Positions 1-8,397 of a DNA stretch of 32,540 nt are shown piece after piece. The translations under genes were made by a program, and so were the position numbers. The stretch is taken from contig VGBO01000026.1 in NCBI GenBank assembly GCA_016870475.1, positions 1-32,540 on the forward strand. The letters are read 5' to 3'. The notes beneath the pieces are model-generated. The model had not been told where the DNA came from. It saw only the letters and a program-made list of their open reading frames with translations, and ran no database searches. The DNA comes from Actinomycetota bacterium. GTDB lineage: Bacteria; Actinomycetota; Acidimicrobiia; Acidimicrobiales; CAIXPF01. Each line of letters begins with the position of its first letter. Positions within the stretch are counted from its first letter, which is position 1.

Positions 1-60
1 GCCCCGTGCCTTGAGGGCCCGGTGGAGATCGTCGGGCAGGTACACCTGGATCCGAGGCAT
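1..60 (-). CDS. N-terminus of ribbon-helix-helix (CopG/Arc-like) DNA-binding protein, truncated by window edge
   Basis: Reverse complement of 1-60 reads ATG CCT CGG ATC CAG GTG TAC CTG CCC GAC GAT CTC CAC CGG GCC CTC AAG GCA CGG GGC = MPRIQVYLPDDLHRALKARG, a typical RHH beta-strand plus helix 1 start. Not in the supplied ORF list because it is cut. Confidence 0.7.
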   Translation of the reverse strand, partial: MPRIQVYLPDDLHRALKARG

Positions 61-146
61 ACGCCTGAATATACGCCTATCTGGAGGGCGCGAGACCCCG
101 GGACGCCGTAGGGTGTGGGGGTCAACAACTTCGGTGAGGAGAAACC

Positions 147-1337
147 ATGAGCTCCAACGGCATCCGGGACAAGGTCGCCATCGTCGGCATGGGCTGCACG
201 CCCTTCGGCGAGCACTGGGACAAGTCGGTCGACGACATGCTCGTCGACGCGACCGAGGAGGCGTTCCGCACCTCCGGTATCGCCAAGGACCAGATCGACG
301 CGTTCTGGCTCGGCACGATGGGCTCTGGCGTCTCGGGCCTCACCCTCAGCCGCCCGCTGAAGATCGACTACAAGCCCGTCACGCGCCTCGAGAACATGTG
401 CGCGACCGGCTCCGAGGCCTTCCGCAACGCCTGCTACGCCGTGGCCTCCGGCGCCTACGACATGGTCATGGCGGTCGGCGTCGAGAAGCTGAAGGACTCC
501 GGGTTCTCCGGTCTCGTGATGTCCGGCGCGCCGGCCGACGGCACCGACCCGACCATCACCGCGCCGGCGACCTTCTCGCTGCTCGCCCCCGCCTACGGCA
601 ACAAGTACGGCGTGGACGAGGCCGAGATGAAGGACGTGATGACCCGCATCGCGTGGAAGAACCACAAGAACGGTGCGCTCAACCCGCGTGCGCAGTTCAA
701 GAAGGAAGTCGGCAAGGACGTCATCTGCAACAGCCCGCTCGTTGCGGGTCCGCTCGGCATCTTCGACTGCTCGGGCGTCTCCGACGGCGCGGCCTGCGCG
801 ATCATCGTGCGCGCCGAAGACGCCTACAAGTACACCGACAAGCCGCTGTTCGTGAAGGCGCTCGCCTTCACCGCCGGCCCGGCGTTCGGCCCGATGGACC
901 CCGACTACGACTACACGACCTTCACCGAGGTGGAGAAGTGTGCCGAAGACGCCTACAAGCAGGCCGGTGTCACCGACCCGCGCGGCCAGATCGCCATGGC
1001 CGAGGTGCACGACTGCTTCACCCCGACCGAGCTCGTCCTCATGGAGGACCTCGGCTTCGCCGAGCGCGGCACCGCCTGGAAGGAGGTCCTCGCGGGGACC
1101 TACGACCTCGACGGTGACCTGCCGGTCAACCCCGACGGCGGCCTCAAGTCCTTCGGTCACCCGATCGGCGCCTCCGGTCTCCGGATGCTCTTCGAGTGCT
1201 GGCTGCAGCTCCGCGGCGAGGCACCGCCGGAACGGCAGATCAAGACCGACAAGACGCTCGGCCTCACCCACAACCTGGGCGGTCAGCCGGGCGCCTGCGT
1301 GAGCTTCATCTCGATCTGGGGCACCGAGCTCGGCTGA
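147..1337 (+). CDS. Thiolase-family protein / acetyl-CoA acetyltransferase (SCP-x-like)
   Basis: 396 aa; VAIVGMGCTPFGEHWDKS N-terminus, NMCATGSEAFRNA, HDCFTPTELVLMEDLG, GGLKSFGHPIGASGLRM, HNLGGQPGACVSFIS. SD-like ggtgaggag upstream of ATG. Confidence 0.93.
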   Translation: MSSNGIRDKVAIVGMGCTPFGEHWDKSVDDMLVDATEEAFRTSGIAKDQIDAFWLGTMGSGVSGLTLSRPLKIDYKPVTRLENMCATGSEAFRNACYAVASGAYDMVMAVGVEKLKDSGFSGLVMSGAPADGTDPTITAPATFSLLAPAYGNKYGVDEAEMKDVMTRIAWKNHKNGALNPRAQFKKEVGKDVICNSPLVAGPLGIFDCSGVSDGAACAIIVRAEDAYKYTDKPLFVKALAFTAGPAFGPMDPDYDYTTFTEVEKCAEDAYKQAGVTDPRGQIAMAEVHDCFTPTELVLMEDLGFAERGTAWKEVLAGTYDLDGDLPVNPDGGLKSFGHPIGASGLRMLFECWLQLRGEAPPERQIKTDKTLGLTHNLGGQPGACVSFISIWGTELG

Positions 1338-1422
1338 GTCCGGGTCCGAACCCGTCGAATCGGTGGTGCCCGGCGGTCCGGCCGCCGGGCACCGTCGCGT
1401 CCGGGCCCTACCATGGCGCGTC

Positions 1423-1920
1423 GTGCCGGTGCCGCTGGTCCGCCCCTCGCTCGTGTGGGTCGTCGTCCTCGATGTCGCCGCCTGGGCGGTGTTGTCGACC
1501 GCGGTCGGGTACGCGGGCCACCGCCTCCCGGTGCGCTGGCTCACCCGGGACCGTGGGGTCCTGCGCCTGACGCGTGCCGAATCGCGCGGGACGCCGTGGC
1601 GGCAGCTCGGGATCCGCCGGTGGAAGGATCTCCTGCCCGAAGCCGGGGCGCTGTTCCCGGGTGGGGTCTCCAAGCGGGCCCTCGGCGGTCACGACGACGA
1701 GACGCTCGAGCGCATGACGCGCGAGACCCGACGGGCGGAGCTCGTGCACTGGACGCTGCTCGTCGCCTGGGTGCCGTTCCTCGCCTGGAACCCGCTGTGG
1801 CTCGCCGCCGTCATGGTGCTCTACGCCGTCGCGGCCAACGTGCCGTGCCTCGCCGCCCAGCGCTGGAACCGTGTGCGGCTCGTGCGTGTGCTCGCCCGTC
1901 GGGCCGCCCGCCTCCGCTGA
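1423..1920 (+). CDS. CrtO-like glycosyl-4,4'-diaponeurosporenoate acyltransferase family membrane protein
   Basis: GIRRWKDLLPEAGALFPGGVSKRAL ... RMTRETRRAELVHW ... YAVAANVPCLAAQRWNRVRL resembles staphylococcal CrtO (RKWKHKI..., [30 protein letters not shown]). Start placed at GTG 1423 because TACCAT lies 8 nt upstream. Confidence 0.72.
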   Translation: MPVPLVRPSLVWVVVLDVAAWAVLSTAVGYAGHRLPVRWLTRDRGVLRLTRAESRGTPWRQLGIRRWKDLLPEAGALFPGGVSKRALGGHDDETLERMTRETRRAELVHWTLLVAWVPFLAWNPLWLAAVMVLYAVAANVPCLAAQRWNRVRLVRVLARRAARLR

Positions 1921-1948
1921 GCGCGGTCGGTCGCGCCAGAATGGGAGG

Positions 1949-2419
1949 GTGATCGGCAACGTGCTCGTCGGCCTCGTGGCGTTCGTGGTCATGGAACCCG
2001 TCACCGCGCTGCTGCACCGGTACCTGTTCCACGGTCGCGTGGGCTACACGCTCCACCGCAGCCACCACGTGGCGGGCTCTGGTCGGTGGGAGGCGAACGA
2101 CCTGTACCCGGTCACGCTCGCCGGGGTGACGGTCACGGTGATCTGGCTCGGCGTGAGCGTCGGGTCGCTCGGCGTCCTCGCCCCGGTCGGCGCCGGGGTC
2201 ACGGCCTACGGCGCCGCCTACGCCTTCGTCCACGACGTGTACATCCACCGACGGCTGCCGATCCTCCCCGCGAAGGTCCGGCTGCTCGAACCGCTCCGTG
2301 AGGGCCACCGGATCCACCACCTCTACAGCGGTGCCCCCTACGGGATGCTCCTGCCGGTGGTCCCCGCCGCCTTGCGTCGGCGGGCGGAACGCACCGAGCT
2401 CGACCCGCTCACCCGCTGA
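1949..2419 (+). CDS. crtZ: Beta-carotene hydroxylase / fatty acid hydroxylase superfamily (CrtZ type)
   Basis: His-box pattern HRYLFH, HRSHH, HDVYIHRR, HRIHH in a ~156 aa membrane protein. Start GTG 1949 chosen over the upstream ORF start. Confidence 0.85.
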   Translation: MIGNVLVGLVAFVVMEPVTALLHRYLFHGRVGYTLHRSHHVAGSGRWEANDLYPVTLAGVTVTVIWLGVSVGSLGVLAPVGAGVTAYGAAYAFVHDVYIHRRLPILPAKVRLLEPLREGHRIHHLYSGAPYGMLLPVVPAALRRRAERTELDPLTR

Positions 2420-2424
2420 GCGGG
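2404..2424. terminator. Bidirectional terminator-like hairpin at crtZ/dxs convergent junction
   Basis: CCCGCTCA(2404-2411)-cccgc-TGAGCGGG(2417-2424), perfect 8-bp arms; crtZ TGA is inside the right arm. Confidence 0.5.
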
Positions 2425-2441
2425 CGCAGGTCCGGCGAGCG

Positions 2442-4295
2442 TCAGATCCCGAGCGCTGCGCGCACCGACGCCGTGACCCCCTCGGCGTCGAGGCCGAGTG
2501 AGGCGAGGATGTCATCGGCGCGACCGTGGGCGAGGAACGTCGTCGGGACGCCGAGCACGACGACCGGTGGCGCGGGCTGCCCCGGCGTCGCCGTCGCGGT
2601 GACGGCCGCAGCGATCGCGGTGCCGGCACCACCGTCACGGAACCCGTCCTCGATCGTGACCACGAGGTCGTGCGTGGCGGCGTCGGCGATCATCGCCGGG
2701 TCGAGCGGGGTGACGACCCGCACGTCCCAGACGGAGGCGTCGATGCCGGCGGCGTCGAGGCGGTCGGCGGCGTCACGTGCCGCAGCGAGCATCTTGCCAA
2801 CGCCGAGCAGCGCAACCCGCCGACCCGCGGTTCCGGCGGAGCGCACCTGCCGGGCGGCGAGCCCGCTGCCCACCTCGTCCTCGGCGACGGAGGGCGCCGG
2901 CGTCTTCGGCCAGCGGATCGCCACCGGCCCGCCGTCGAGCTCGAGAGCATCGTGGAGCATCACCTGCAGCTCCTGGTACGAGGAGGGGGCGAACACCGTG
3001 ATCCCCGGCACCTTCGTGAGCAGCACCATGTCGAGCACGCCGTGGTGGGACGGCCCGTCGTCGCCGGTGATCCCGGCACGGTCGAGACAGAACACGACCG
3101 GGAGGCGGTGCAGGCCGACGTCGTAGATGGTCTGGTCGATCGCGCGGGTGAGGAACGTGGAGTAGAGCGCGAGCACCGGACGCATGCCGCCCATCGCGAG
3201 GCCCGCGGCCATCGTGACGGCGTGCTGCTCCGCGATGCCGACGTCGAGGCATCGGTCCGGGAACCGCTCGATGAAGCCCAGGAGCCCGGTCGAGTCGGGC
3301 ATCGCCGCCGTGATCGCTACGAGATCCGGTCGGGCCTCACCCTCCTTCACGATCGCCTCGGCGAACGCCGCCGTGTACGACCCGGGCTTCATCGCCGAGG
3401 TGTCGTGCAGCTTCTTGACGTCGTCGTCCTCGGCGGGGCCGTAGCCGCGGCCCTTGTCGGTGAGCACGTGCAGTACGACCGGGCCGTCGTGCTCCGCCGC
3501 GAGGCGGAGGGCGGTCTCGAGCTCGCTGACGTCGTGCCCGTCGAAGGGGCCGGCGTAGCGCACGCCGAGATCCTCGAAGAACGCCCGCGGCTCCCACATC
3601 TGGCGGATCGCGGCCTTCGTGGCGTCGAGGCCGCGCTCGACCATCTCCGCACCGACGGGGATCTGGCGGATCAGGCGTCGCAGCCGGTCCTGCTGGCGGG
3701 CCGTCTCGGGGTGGATCCGCAGGCGGATCAGGCTCTCGGACAGGCGCGACACCGTCGGGGCGTAGGACCGGCCGTTGTCGTTCAGCACGATGAGCACCCG
3801 GCTCCCGGCGTGCCCGAGGTTGTTGAGGCCTTCGAACGCCATGCCGCCCGTCATCGCACCGTCACCGATGACGGCGACGATCCGGCGGTCGGTCACCCCC
3901 TGCGCGGCGAAGGCCGTCGACAGGCCGTGCGCGTAGGAGAGGATCGTCGAGGCGTGGCTGTTCTCGACCCAGTCGTGCTCGGACTCCGAGCGGCTCGGGT
4001 ATCCCGAGAGGCCGCCCGGCTGGCGCAAGGCGTCGAAGCCGTCGCGGCGTCCGGTGAGCAGCTTGTGCACGTAGGCCTGGTGGCCGGTGTCCCACAGGAT
4101 GACGTCGCGCGGCGACTCGAAGACCCGGTGCAGTGCGATGGTGAGCTCGACCACACCGAGGTTCGACCCGAGGTGGCCACCGTGGGTGGTGACGGCGTCG
4201 ACCACGACCGCACGCAGCTCGTCGGCGAGTTCGACGATCGCCCCGTCGTTCAACGAACGGAGGTCGCGTGGCGAGCGGACGGAGTCGAGAACCAT
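2442..4295 (-). CDS. dxs: 1-deoxy-D-xylulose-5-phosphate synthase
   Basis: MVLDSVRSPRDLRSLNDGAIVELADELR, HGGHLGSNLGVVELTIALHRVF, WDTGHQAYVHKLLTGR, GDGAMTGGMAFEGLNN, DVGIAEQHAVTMAAGLA. ATG 4295 fits the family better than the ORF start at 4403. Confidence 0.97.
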   Translation of the reverse strand: MVLDSVRSPRDLRSLNDGAIVELADELRAVVVDAVTTHGGHLGSNLGVVELTIALHRVFESPRDVILWDTGHQAYVHKLLTGRRDGFDALRQPGGLSGYPSRSESEHDWVENSHASTILSYAHGLSTAFAAQGVTDRRIVAVIGDGAMTGGMAFEGLNNLGHAGSRVLIVLNDNGRSYAPTVSRLSESLIRLRIHPETARQQDRLRRLIRQIPVGAEMVERGLDATKAAIRQMWEPRAFFEDLGVRYAGPFDGHDVSELETALRLAAEHDGPVVLHVLTDKGRGYGPAEDDDVKKLHDTSAMKPGSYTAAFAEAIVKEGEARPDLVAITAAMPDSTGLLGFIERFPDRCLDVGIAEQHAVTMAAGLAMGGMRPVLALYSTFLTRAIDQTIYDVGLHRLPVVFCLDRAGITGDDGPSHHGVLDMVLLTKVPGITVFAPSSYQELQVMLHDALELDGGPVAIRWPKTPAPSVAEDEVGSGLAARQVRSAGTAGRRVALLGVGKMLAAARDAADRLDAAGIDASVWDVRVVTPLDPAMIADAATHDLVVTIEDGFRDGGAGTAIAAAVTATATPGQPAPPVVVLGVPTTFLAHGRADDILASLGLDAEGVTASVRAALGI

Positions 4296-4338
4296 GGCGG
4301 ACACCCCACTTTCCGACCGTTCCGCCTGGCCAATGAAC

Positions 4339-5172
4339 CTACCCCGTCGTCGCGAGCTCCGCGGACCCGGACCGTCGTCGACGCACCAGCTCGGCGACCC
4401 CACGGCCGACGGCGAACACCGCGACGCCGCCGAGCGCGTCGATCCAGTAGTGGTTCGCAGTGACGACGATGGACACGAGGGTGAGCGGCGGGTAGGCCCA
4501 CAGTGCCACCCGGACCCGACGCCGCCGGGCGAGCGGGAGCAGCGCCGCCGTGCACCAGATCGACCAGCCGATGTGCAGGCTCGGCATCGCCGCGTACTGG
4601 TTCGAGATCGCGACCATCGTGTCGGAGCTGAACGACCACAGGGTCGGATGGGTCACCATCGTGTCGACGAACTGGTCGGCGTACACCAGCCCGCCGTAGG
4701 CCGCGCCACCGAAGGGGCCGCCCGCTGCCAGCAGGCGCGGGGGCATGAGCGGGAAGGCGCTGAACCCGATGAGCGCCGAGCCGGTCATCACGGCGAGCGT
4801 CGTGCGGCAGGTGCGGTACCGAGCGGGGGCCCGGCGGAACAGCAGCACCATCGCTGCGCCGGTGACGACGAAGTGGAGGGTCCCGTAGTACAGGTTCCAG
4901 AGGCGGATCACCGCTCCCGGCAGCGCGAGCACCAGATCCTGCATCGCCGGCTCGACGTAGGTGCCGAACGCCTGCTCGATCCGGATGACGAGGAGCGCGT
5001 TGTCGTAGGCGACCGACGGGTCGACGGCGGCCGACCCGAACTGGTTCCGCACCCACGAGTAGATGCCGTAGAAGACGAGGACGGTGGCGACCTCGACCCA
5101 CCAGCGGAGGCGCCGGGGCGCAGCGACGTCGTCCGTCGCGTCGACCGAACCCGGGCTCGCCGCCGTGGTCAG
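4339..5172 (-). CDS. PAP2-superfamily / inositol phosphorylceramide synthase-like integral membrane protein (probable CTG start)
   Basis: Called ORF starts at GTG 5052 (MRNQFGSAAVDPSV...; PSLHIGWSIW; NHYWIDALGG). The frame stays open upstream and encodes LTTAASPGSVDATDDVAAPRRLRWWVEVATVLVFYGIYSWVRNQF, which contains the expected first TM helix. The best available start is CTG 5172, overlapping the thioesterase TGA as CTGA. Confidence 0.7.
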   Translation of the reverse strand: MTTAASPGSVDATDDVAAPRRLRWWVEVATVLVFYGIYSWVRNQFGSAAVDPSVAYDNALLVIRIEQAFGTYVEPAMQDLVLALPGAVIRLWNLYYGTLHFVVTGAAMVLLFRRAPARYRTCRTTLAVMTGSALIGFSAFPLMPPRLLAAGGPFGGAAYGGLVYADQFVDTMVTHPTLWSFSSDTMVAISNQYAAMPSLHIGWSIWCTAALLPLARRRRVRVALWAYPPLTLVSIVVTANHYWIDALGGVAVFAVGRGVAELVRRRRSGSAELATTG

Positions 5173-5546
5173 CGGAGCTTCCCCAGGAACCGCTCGACGT
5201 CGACGGCGACCCGCCGCACCGAGCCGACGGCGAGGTCGGTGTCGCCGTCGTGGGCGCGCACGTCGAAGCGCAGCCGCGGGCCGTCGACCTCGACGAGCAC
5301 GGCCTCCGCGTGGACGGTCCGCCCGACGGCGGTCGCCGCGAGGTGGTCGAGCTCGACACGCGTCCCCACCGTGGTGCGGCCCGGGTCGAGGTGGCCGGCG
5401 AGCGCGGCGCAGGTCGCCTGCTCGCAGAGCGCGACGACCCGGGGCGTCCCGAGCACGGGGACGTCACCCGATCCGAGGGCGATCGCCGTGTCGGCGTCGG
5501 AGACGGTCAGCGAAACGGTCGCACACAGGCCGGGCACGAGGGACAC
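5169..5546 (-). CDS. Hotdog-fold thioesterase, fluoroacetyl-CoA thioesterase (FlK)-like
   Basis: MSLVPGLCATVSLTVSDADTAIALGSGDVPVLGTPRVVALCEQATCAALAGHLDPGRTTVGTRVELDHLAATAVGRTV. GTG 5546 preceded by TAGGGT at 7-nt spacing. Confidence 0.8.
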   Translation of the reverse strand: MSLVPGLCATVSLTVSDADTAIALGSGDVPVLGTPRVVALCEQATCAALAGHLDPGRTTVGTRVELDHLAATAVGRTVHAEAVLVEVDGPRLRFDVRAHDGDTDLAVGSVRRVAVDVERFLGKLR

Positions 5547-5552
5547 GGGAAG

Positions 5553-5559
5553 TACCCTA
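5553..5559. promoter_or_regulatory. Symmetric -10 element TACCCTA between thioesterase (-) and tldD (+)
   Basis: Plus reads TACCCT, minus reads TAGGGT (TA-nnn-TA symmetry). Minus copy is 7 nt from GTG 5546; plus copy lies upstream of the leadered tldD start. Confidence 0.4.
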
Positions 5560-5616
5560 GGGGGCACCGCGATGTTCCACCACGTCGCGCAACGCCCCGT
5601 CGGAACCGGAGGAACC

Positions 5617-7005
5617 GTGATCGATCACGACCTGCTGCGGCGAACGCTCGAGGTTGCGCTCGGCCGGGGCGGTGACTTCGCCGAGGTGTTCGTGGAGGAC
5701 GTCCGGACCTCGTCGGCCGGTTTCGACGACGGGCGCATCGAGGAGCTCGTCACCGGTCGCGACCGTGGTGCGGGCATCCGGGTCGTGGTCGGTGGCGGGA
5801 CGGGGTTCGCCCACACGGCGGATCTGACCGACACCGGCCTCGCCGAGGCTGCCCGGGTCGCGGCGGCGGCGGCGCGTGGTGCCGGCCCCGGCGGTCGGAC
5901 CGTCGGGCTCGACCGGTCGAGACGGAGCGACACGGTCGCGGTGCTCGATCCGGCGGACGTCCCCAAGGCCCGCAAGGTCGCCCTGCTGCAGCGGGCGGAC
6001 GCCGCAGCCCGCGCTGCCGGACCGGCGGTGGTGCAGGTGTCCGCCCGCTACGGCGACGCCCGGCGACGGACCGTGGTGGCGAACAGCGACGGGGTGGTGG
6101 CGGAGAGCGACCGGGTCACGACGAGCTTCAGCGTCGGTGTCGTCGCCCGCGGGGACACCGGGCTGCAGACCGGCAGGGAGAGCCTCGGCCGGGTCGCGGG
6201 GTTCGAGCTCTTCGACGACCACGACGTCGCCGAGCTCGCCGAGCGGGCGGCCGCACGGGCGGTCCGCAAGCTCGCGGCGCGTCCGGCACCGAGCGGCTCG
6301 CTCCCCGTCGTCATCGCATCCGGGTCGGGCGGGATCCTCTTCCACGAGGCGTGCGGCCACGGACTCGAGGCGGACCTCGTCGCCAAGGGCGCGTCGGTGT
6401 TCGCCGGGCGGCTCGGCCAGCAGGTGGCGAGTCCGCTCGTCACCGTCGTCGACGACGGCACGATGACCGGCGAGTGGGGGTACCTGCCCCTCGACGACGA
6501 GGGTCGGCCGGCCGCCCGCAACGTGCTGATCGACGGCGGGGTCCTCACCGACTACCTCTACGACCTCGTGCGGGCGCGCCAGGCAGGTCGTGCCGGCACG
6601 GGCAACGGTCGCCGGCAGAGCTACCGGCACCTGCCGATGGTCCGCATGACGAACACGTACATCACCGCCGGGACCACCGACCCGGCCGACATCGTCGCCG
6701 ACACCGACCACGGCGTCTACGTCGCCCAGCTCGGCGGCGGCCAGGTCGACACGGCGTCCGGCGACTTCGTGTTCGGCATGACCGAGGCGTACCTCATCGA
6801 GGGCGGTCGAATCACCGAACCGATCCGTGACGGCAACCTCATCGGCAACGGTCCGAACGCGCTCGCGGCCATCGACGCGGTCGGCAACGACTTCGCCATG
6901 GGTTCGCCCGGCACGTGCGGCAAGGACGGCCAGGGCGTGCCCGTCGGCACCGGGACACCGACGCTGCGGGTCCCCGCCCTCACCGTCGGCGGCACCGCGG
7001 CATGA
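5617..7005 (+). CDS. tldD: TldD-family metalloprotease
   Basis: GSGGILFHEACGHGLEADLV zinc motif (HEACGH), NTYITAGT, DFVFGMTEAYLIEGGRITEPIRDGNLIGNGPNAL. SD GGAGG before GTG 5617; the 972-aa ORF start is spurious. Confidence 0.9.
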   Translation: MIDHDLLRRTLEVALGRGGDFAEVFVEDVRTSSAGFDDGRIEELVTGRDRGAGIRVVVGGGTGFAHTADLTDTGLAEAARVAAAAARGAGPGGRTVGLDRSRRSDTVAVLDPADVPKARKVALLQRADAAARAAGPAVVQVSARYGDARRRTVVANSDGVVAESDRVTTSFSVGVVARGDTGLQTGRESLGRVAGFELFDDHDVAELAERAAARAVRKLAARPAPSGSLPVVIASGSGGILFHEACGHGLEADLVAKGASVFAGRLGQQVASPLVTVVDDGTMTGEWGYLPLDDEGRPAARNVLIDGGVLTDYLYDLVRARQAGRAGTGNGRRQSYRHLPMVRMTNTYITAGTTDPADIVADTDHGVYVAQLGGGQVDTASGDFVFGMTEAYLIEGGRITEPIRDGNLIGNGPNALAAIDAVGNDFAMGSPGTCGKDGQGVPVGTGTPTLRVPALTVGGTAA

Positions 7006-8348
7006 GCGCACCGGACCTCGATGCGCTCGCCGCCGACCTCGTCGGGCGGGCCGCACCCGGGGAGGGCCTCGAGGTCGCGGTGAGTCGGTCGACGTCGACG
7101 ACGGTCCGGGCGCATGGGGGCGACGTCGAGTCCTTCACGTCGGCGGAGTCCTTCGGCGTCGGGATCCGGGTGGTCGTGGAGGGCCGCGTCGGGTTCGCCC
7201 ATGCCGGTTCCTTCGACGAGGACGTGGTCGCCGACGCCCTCGCCGAGGCCCGCGACAACGCCACGTTCGCCGAGTCGGACCCCTGGGCGGGTCTCGCCGA
7301 ACCCGACGGCGTGCCGTCAGCGGCGATCGACCCGTGGTCCCCGGCGCTCGCCGCCGTGTCCGCCGATCGCAAGATCGCGCTCGCGCTCGACCTCGAGCGA
7401 GCGACCCGTGCGGCCGACCCGCGGATCCGGGGGGTGCGCGTGGCGACCTACGGCGATTCGGCGGCGGAGTGGGCGATCGCCTCGACCACCGGCATCCGCG
7501 CGACGTCGCGCGCGACGACGGCGTTCCTCAGCGTGCAGGCGCTCGCGGACGACGGCGCGTCGACCCACAGCGGGTACGGCGTCGACCTCGGCCGCGACCC
7601 CGATGCGCTCCGCCCCGACCGGGTCGCTGCGGAGGCGGTGCGGGAAGCGACCCGCCTCATCGGCGCAGCCCCGGTCCCCTCCGCCCGCGTCACCGTGATC
7701 CTCGACGCCCGTCGGGCGGCGACCCTGCTCGGGATCGTCGCGGCGACGCTGTGCGGCGACGCCGTCACCCGAGGACGTTCCCCGTTCGCGGACCGCCTCG
7801 GCGAGGTCGTCGCGTCGCCGCTGCTCGGTCTCTTCGACGACGCCACCGACGAGCGGTCCCCCGGCGCGGAGGCGGTCGACGGCGAGGGCCTCGCGAGCCG
7901 CCGCACGGCCCTGCTCGAGGGCGGGTGCCTGCGGGCGTTCCTCCACAACAGCTCCACGGCACGCCGCGCCGGGATCACGTCGACGGGGTCCGCGATCCGG
8001 GGGGCGCGCACCCTGCCGGGGGTGGGCGCGCGCGCCCTGCAGGTCGTCCCCGGCGACGGCGACCTCGACGAGGTGCTCGCCCGGGTGGGTGACGGGTTCC
8101 TCGTGCAGTCCATGCACGGCCTCCACTCGGGTGTGAACCCGGTGAGCGGGGACTTCTCCGTCGGTGCGGACGGTCTGTTGGTCCGGGGCGGGGCGCTCGC
8201 CGAGCCGGTGCGCGAGGTCACGATCGCCTCGACGCTGCAACGGCTGCTCACCGACGTCGTCGCCGTCGGCGGCGCGCTCGAGTGGCAGCCGAGCGGCACC
8301 GGGTCGGTCCCGCTCGCGATCGCGGACGTCGCCCTGTCGGGTCGGTGA
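7002..8348 (+). CDS. TldE/PmbA-family partner of TldD
   Basis: MSAPDLDALAADLVGRAAPGEGLEVAVSRSTSTTVRAHGGDVESFTSAES...; NPVSGDFSVGADGLLVRGGALAEPVREVTIAS. ATG overlaps tldD TGA (ATGA). Confidence 0.88.
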   Translation: MSAPDLDALAADLVGRAAPGEGLEVAVSRSTSTTVRAHGGDVESFTSAESFGVGIRVVVEGRVGFAHAGSFDEDVVADALAEARDNATFAESDPWAGLAEPDGVPSAAIDPWSPALAAVSADRKIALALDLERATRAADPRIRGVRVATYGDSAAEWAIASTTGIRATSRATTAFLSVQALADDGASTHSGYGVDLGRDPDALRPDRVAAEAVREATRLIGAAPVPSARVTVILDARRAATLLGIVAATLCGDAVTRGRSPFADRLGEVVASPLLGLFDDATDERSPGAEAVDGEGLASRRTALLEGGCLRAFLHNSSTARRAGITSTGSAIRGARTLPGVGARALQVVPGDGDLDEVLARVGDGFLVQSMHGLHSGVNPVSGDFSVGADGLLVRGGALAEPVREVTIASTLQRLLTDVVAVGGALEWQPSGTGSVPLAIADVALSGR

Positions 8349-8397
8349 AGGTGACCGGCTCCCTCGTCGGGGATGCGTCGATCTAACCTCGGGGACC

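Noticed and set aside
2526-4463. 645-aa plus-strand ORF opposite dxs
   Set aside because: Antisense to a clear dxs; Arg/Gly/His/Glu-rich composition typical of a spurious GC-rich frame, no recognisable domain.
4250-5467. 405-aa minus-strand ORF across the PAP2 and thioesterase region
   Set aside because: Alternative frame of two well-supported genes; Arg/Pro/Ser-rich noise.
5557-7056. 499-aa minus-strand ORF opposite tldD
   Set aside because: Antisense of TldD, whose HEACGH motif and flanking conserved blocks are in the plus frame.
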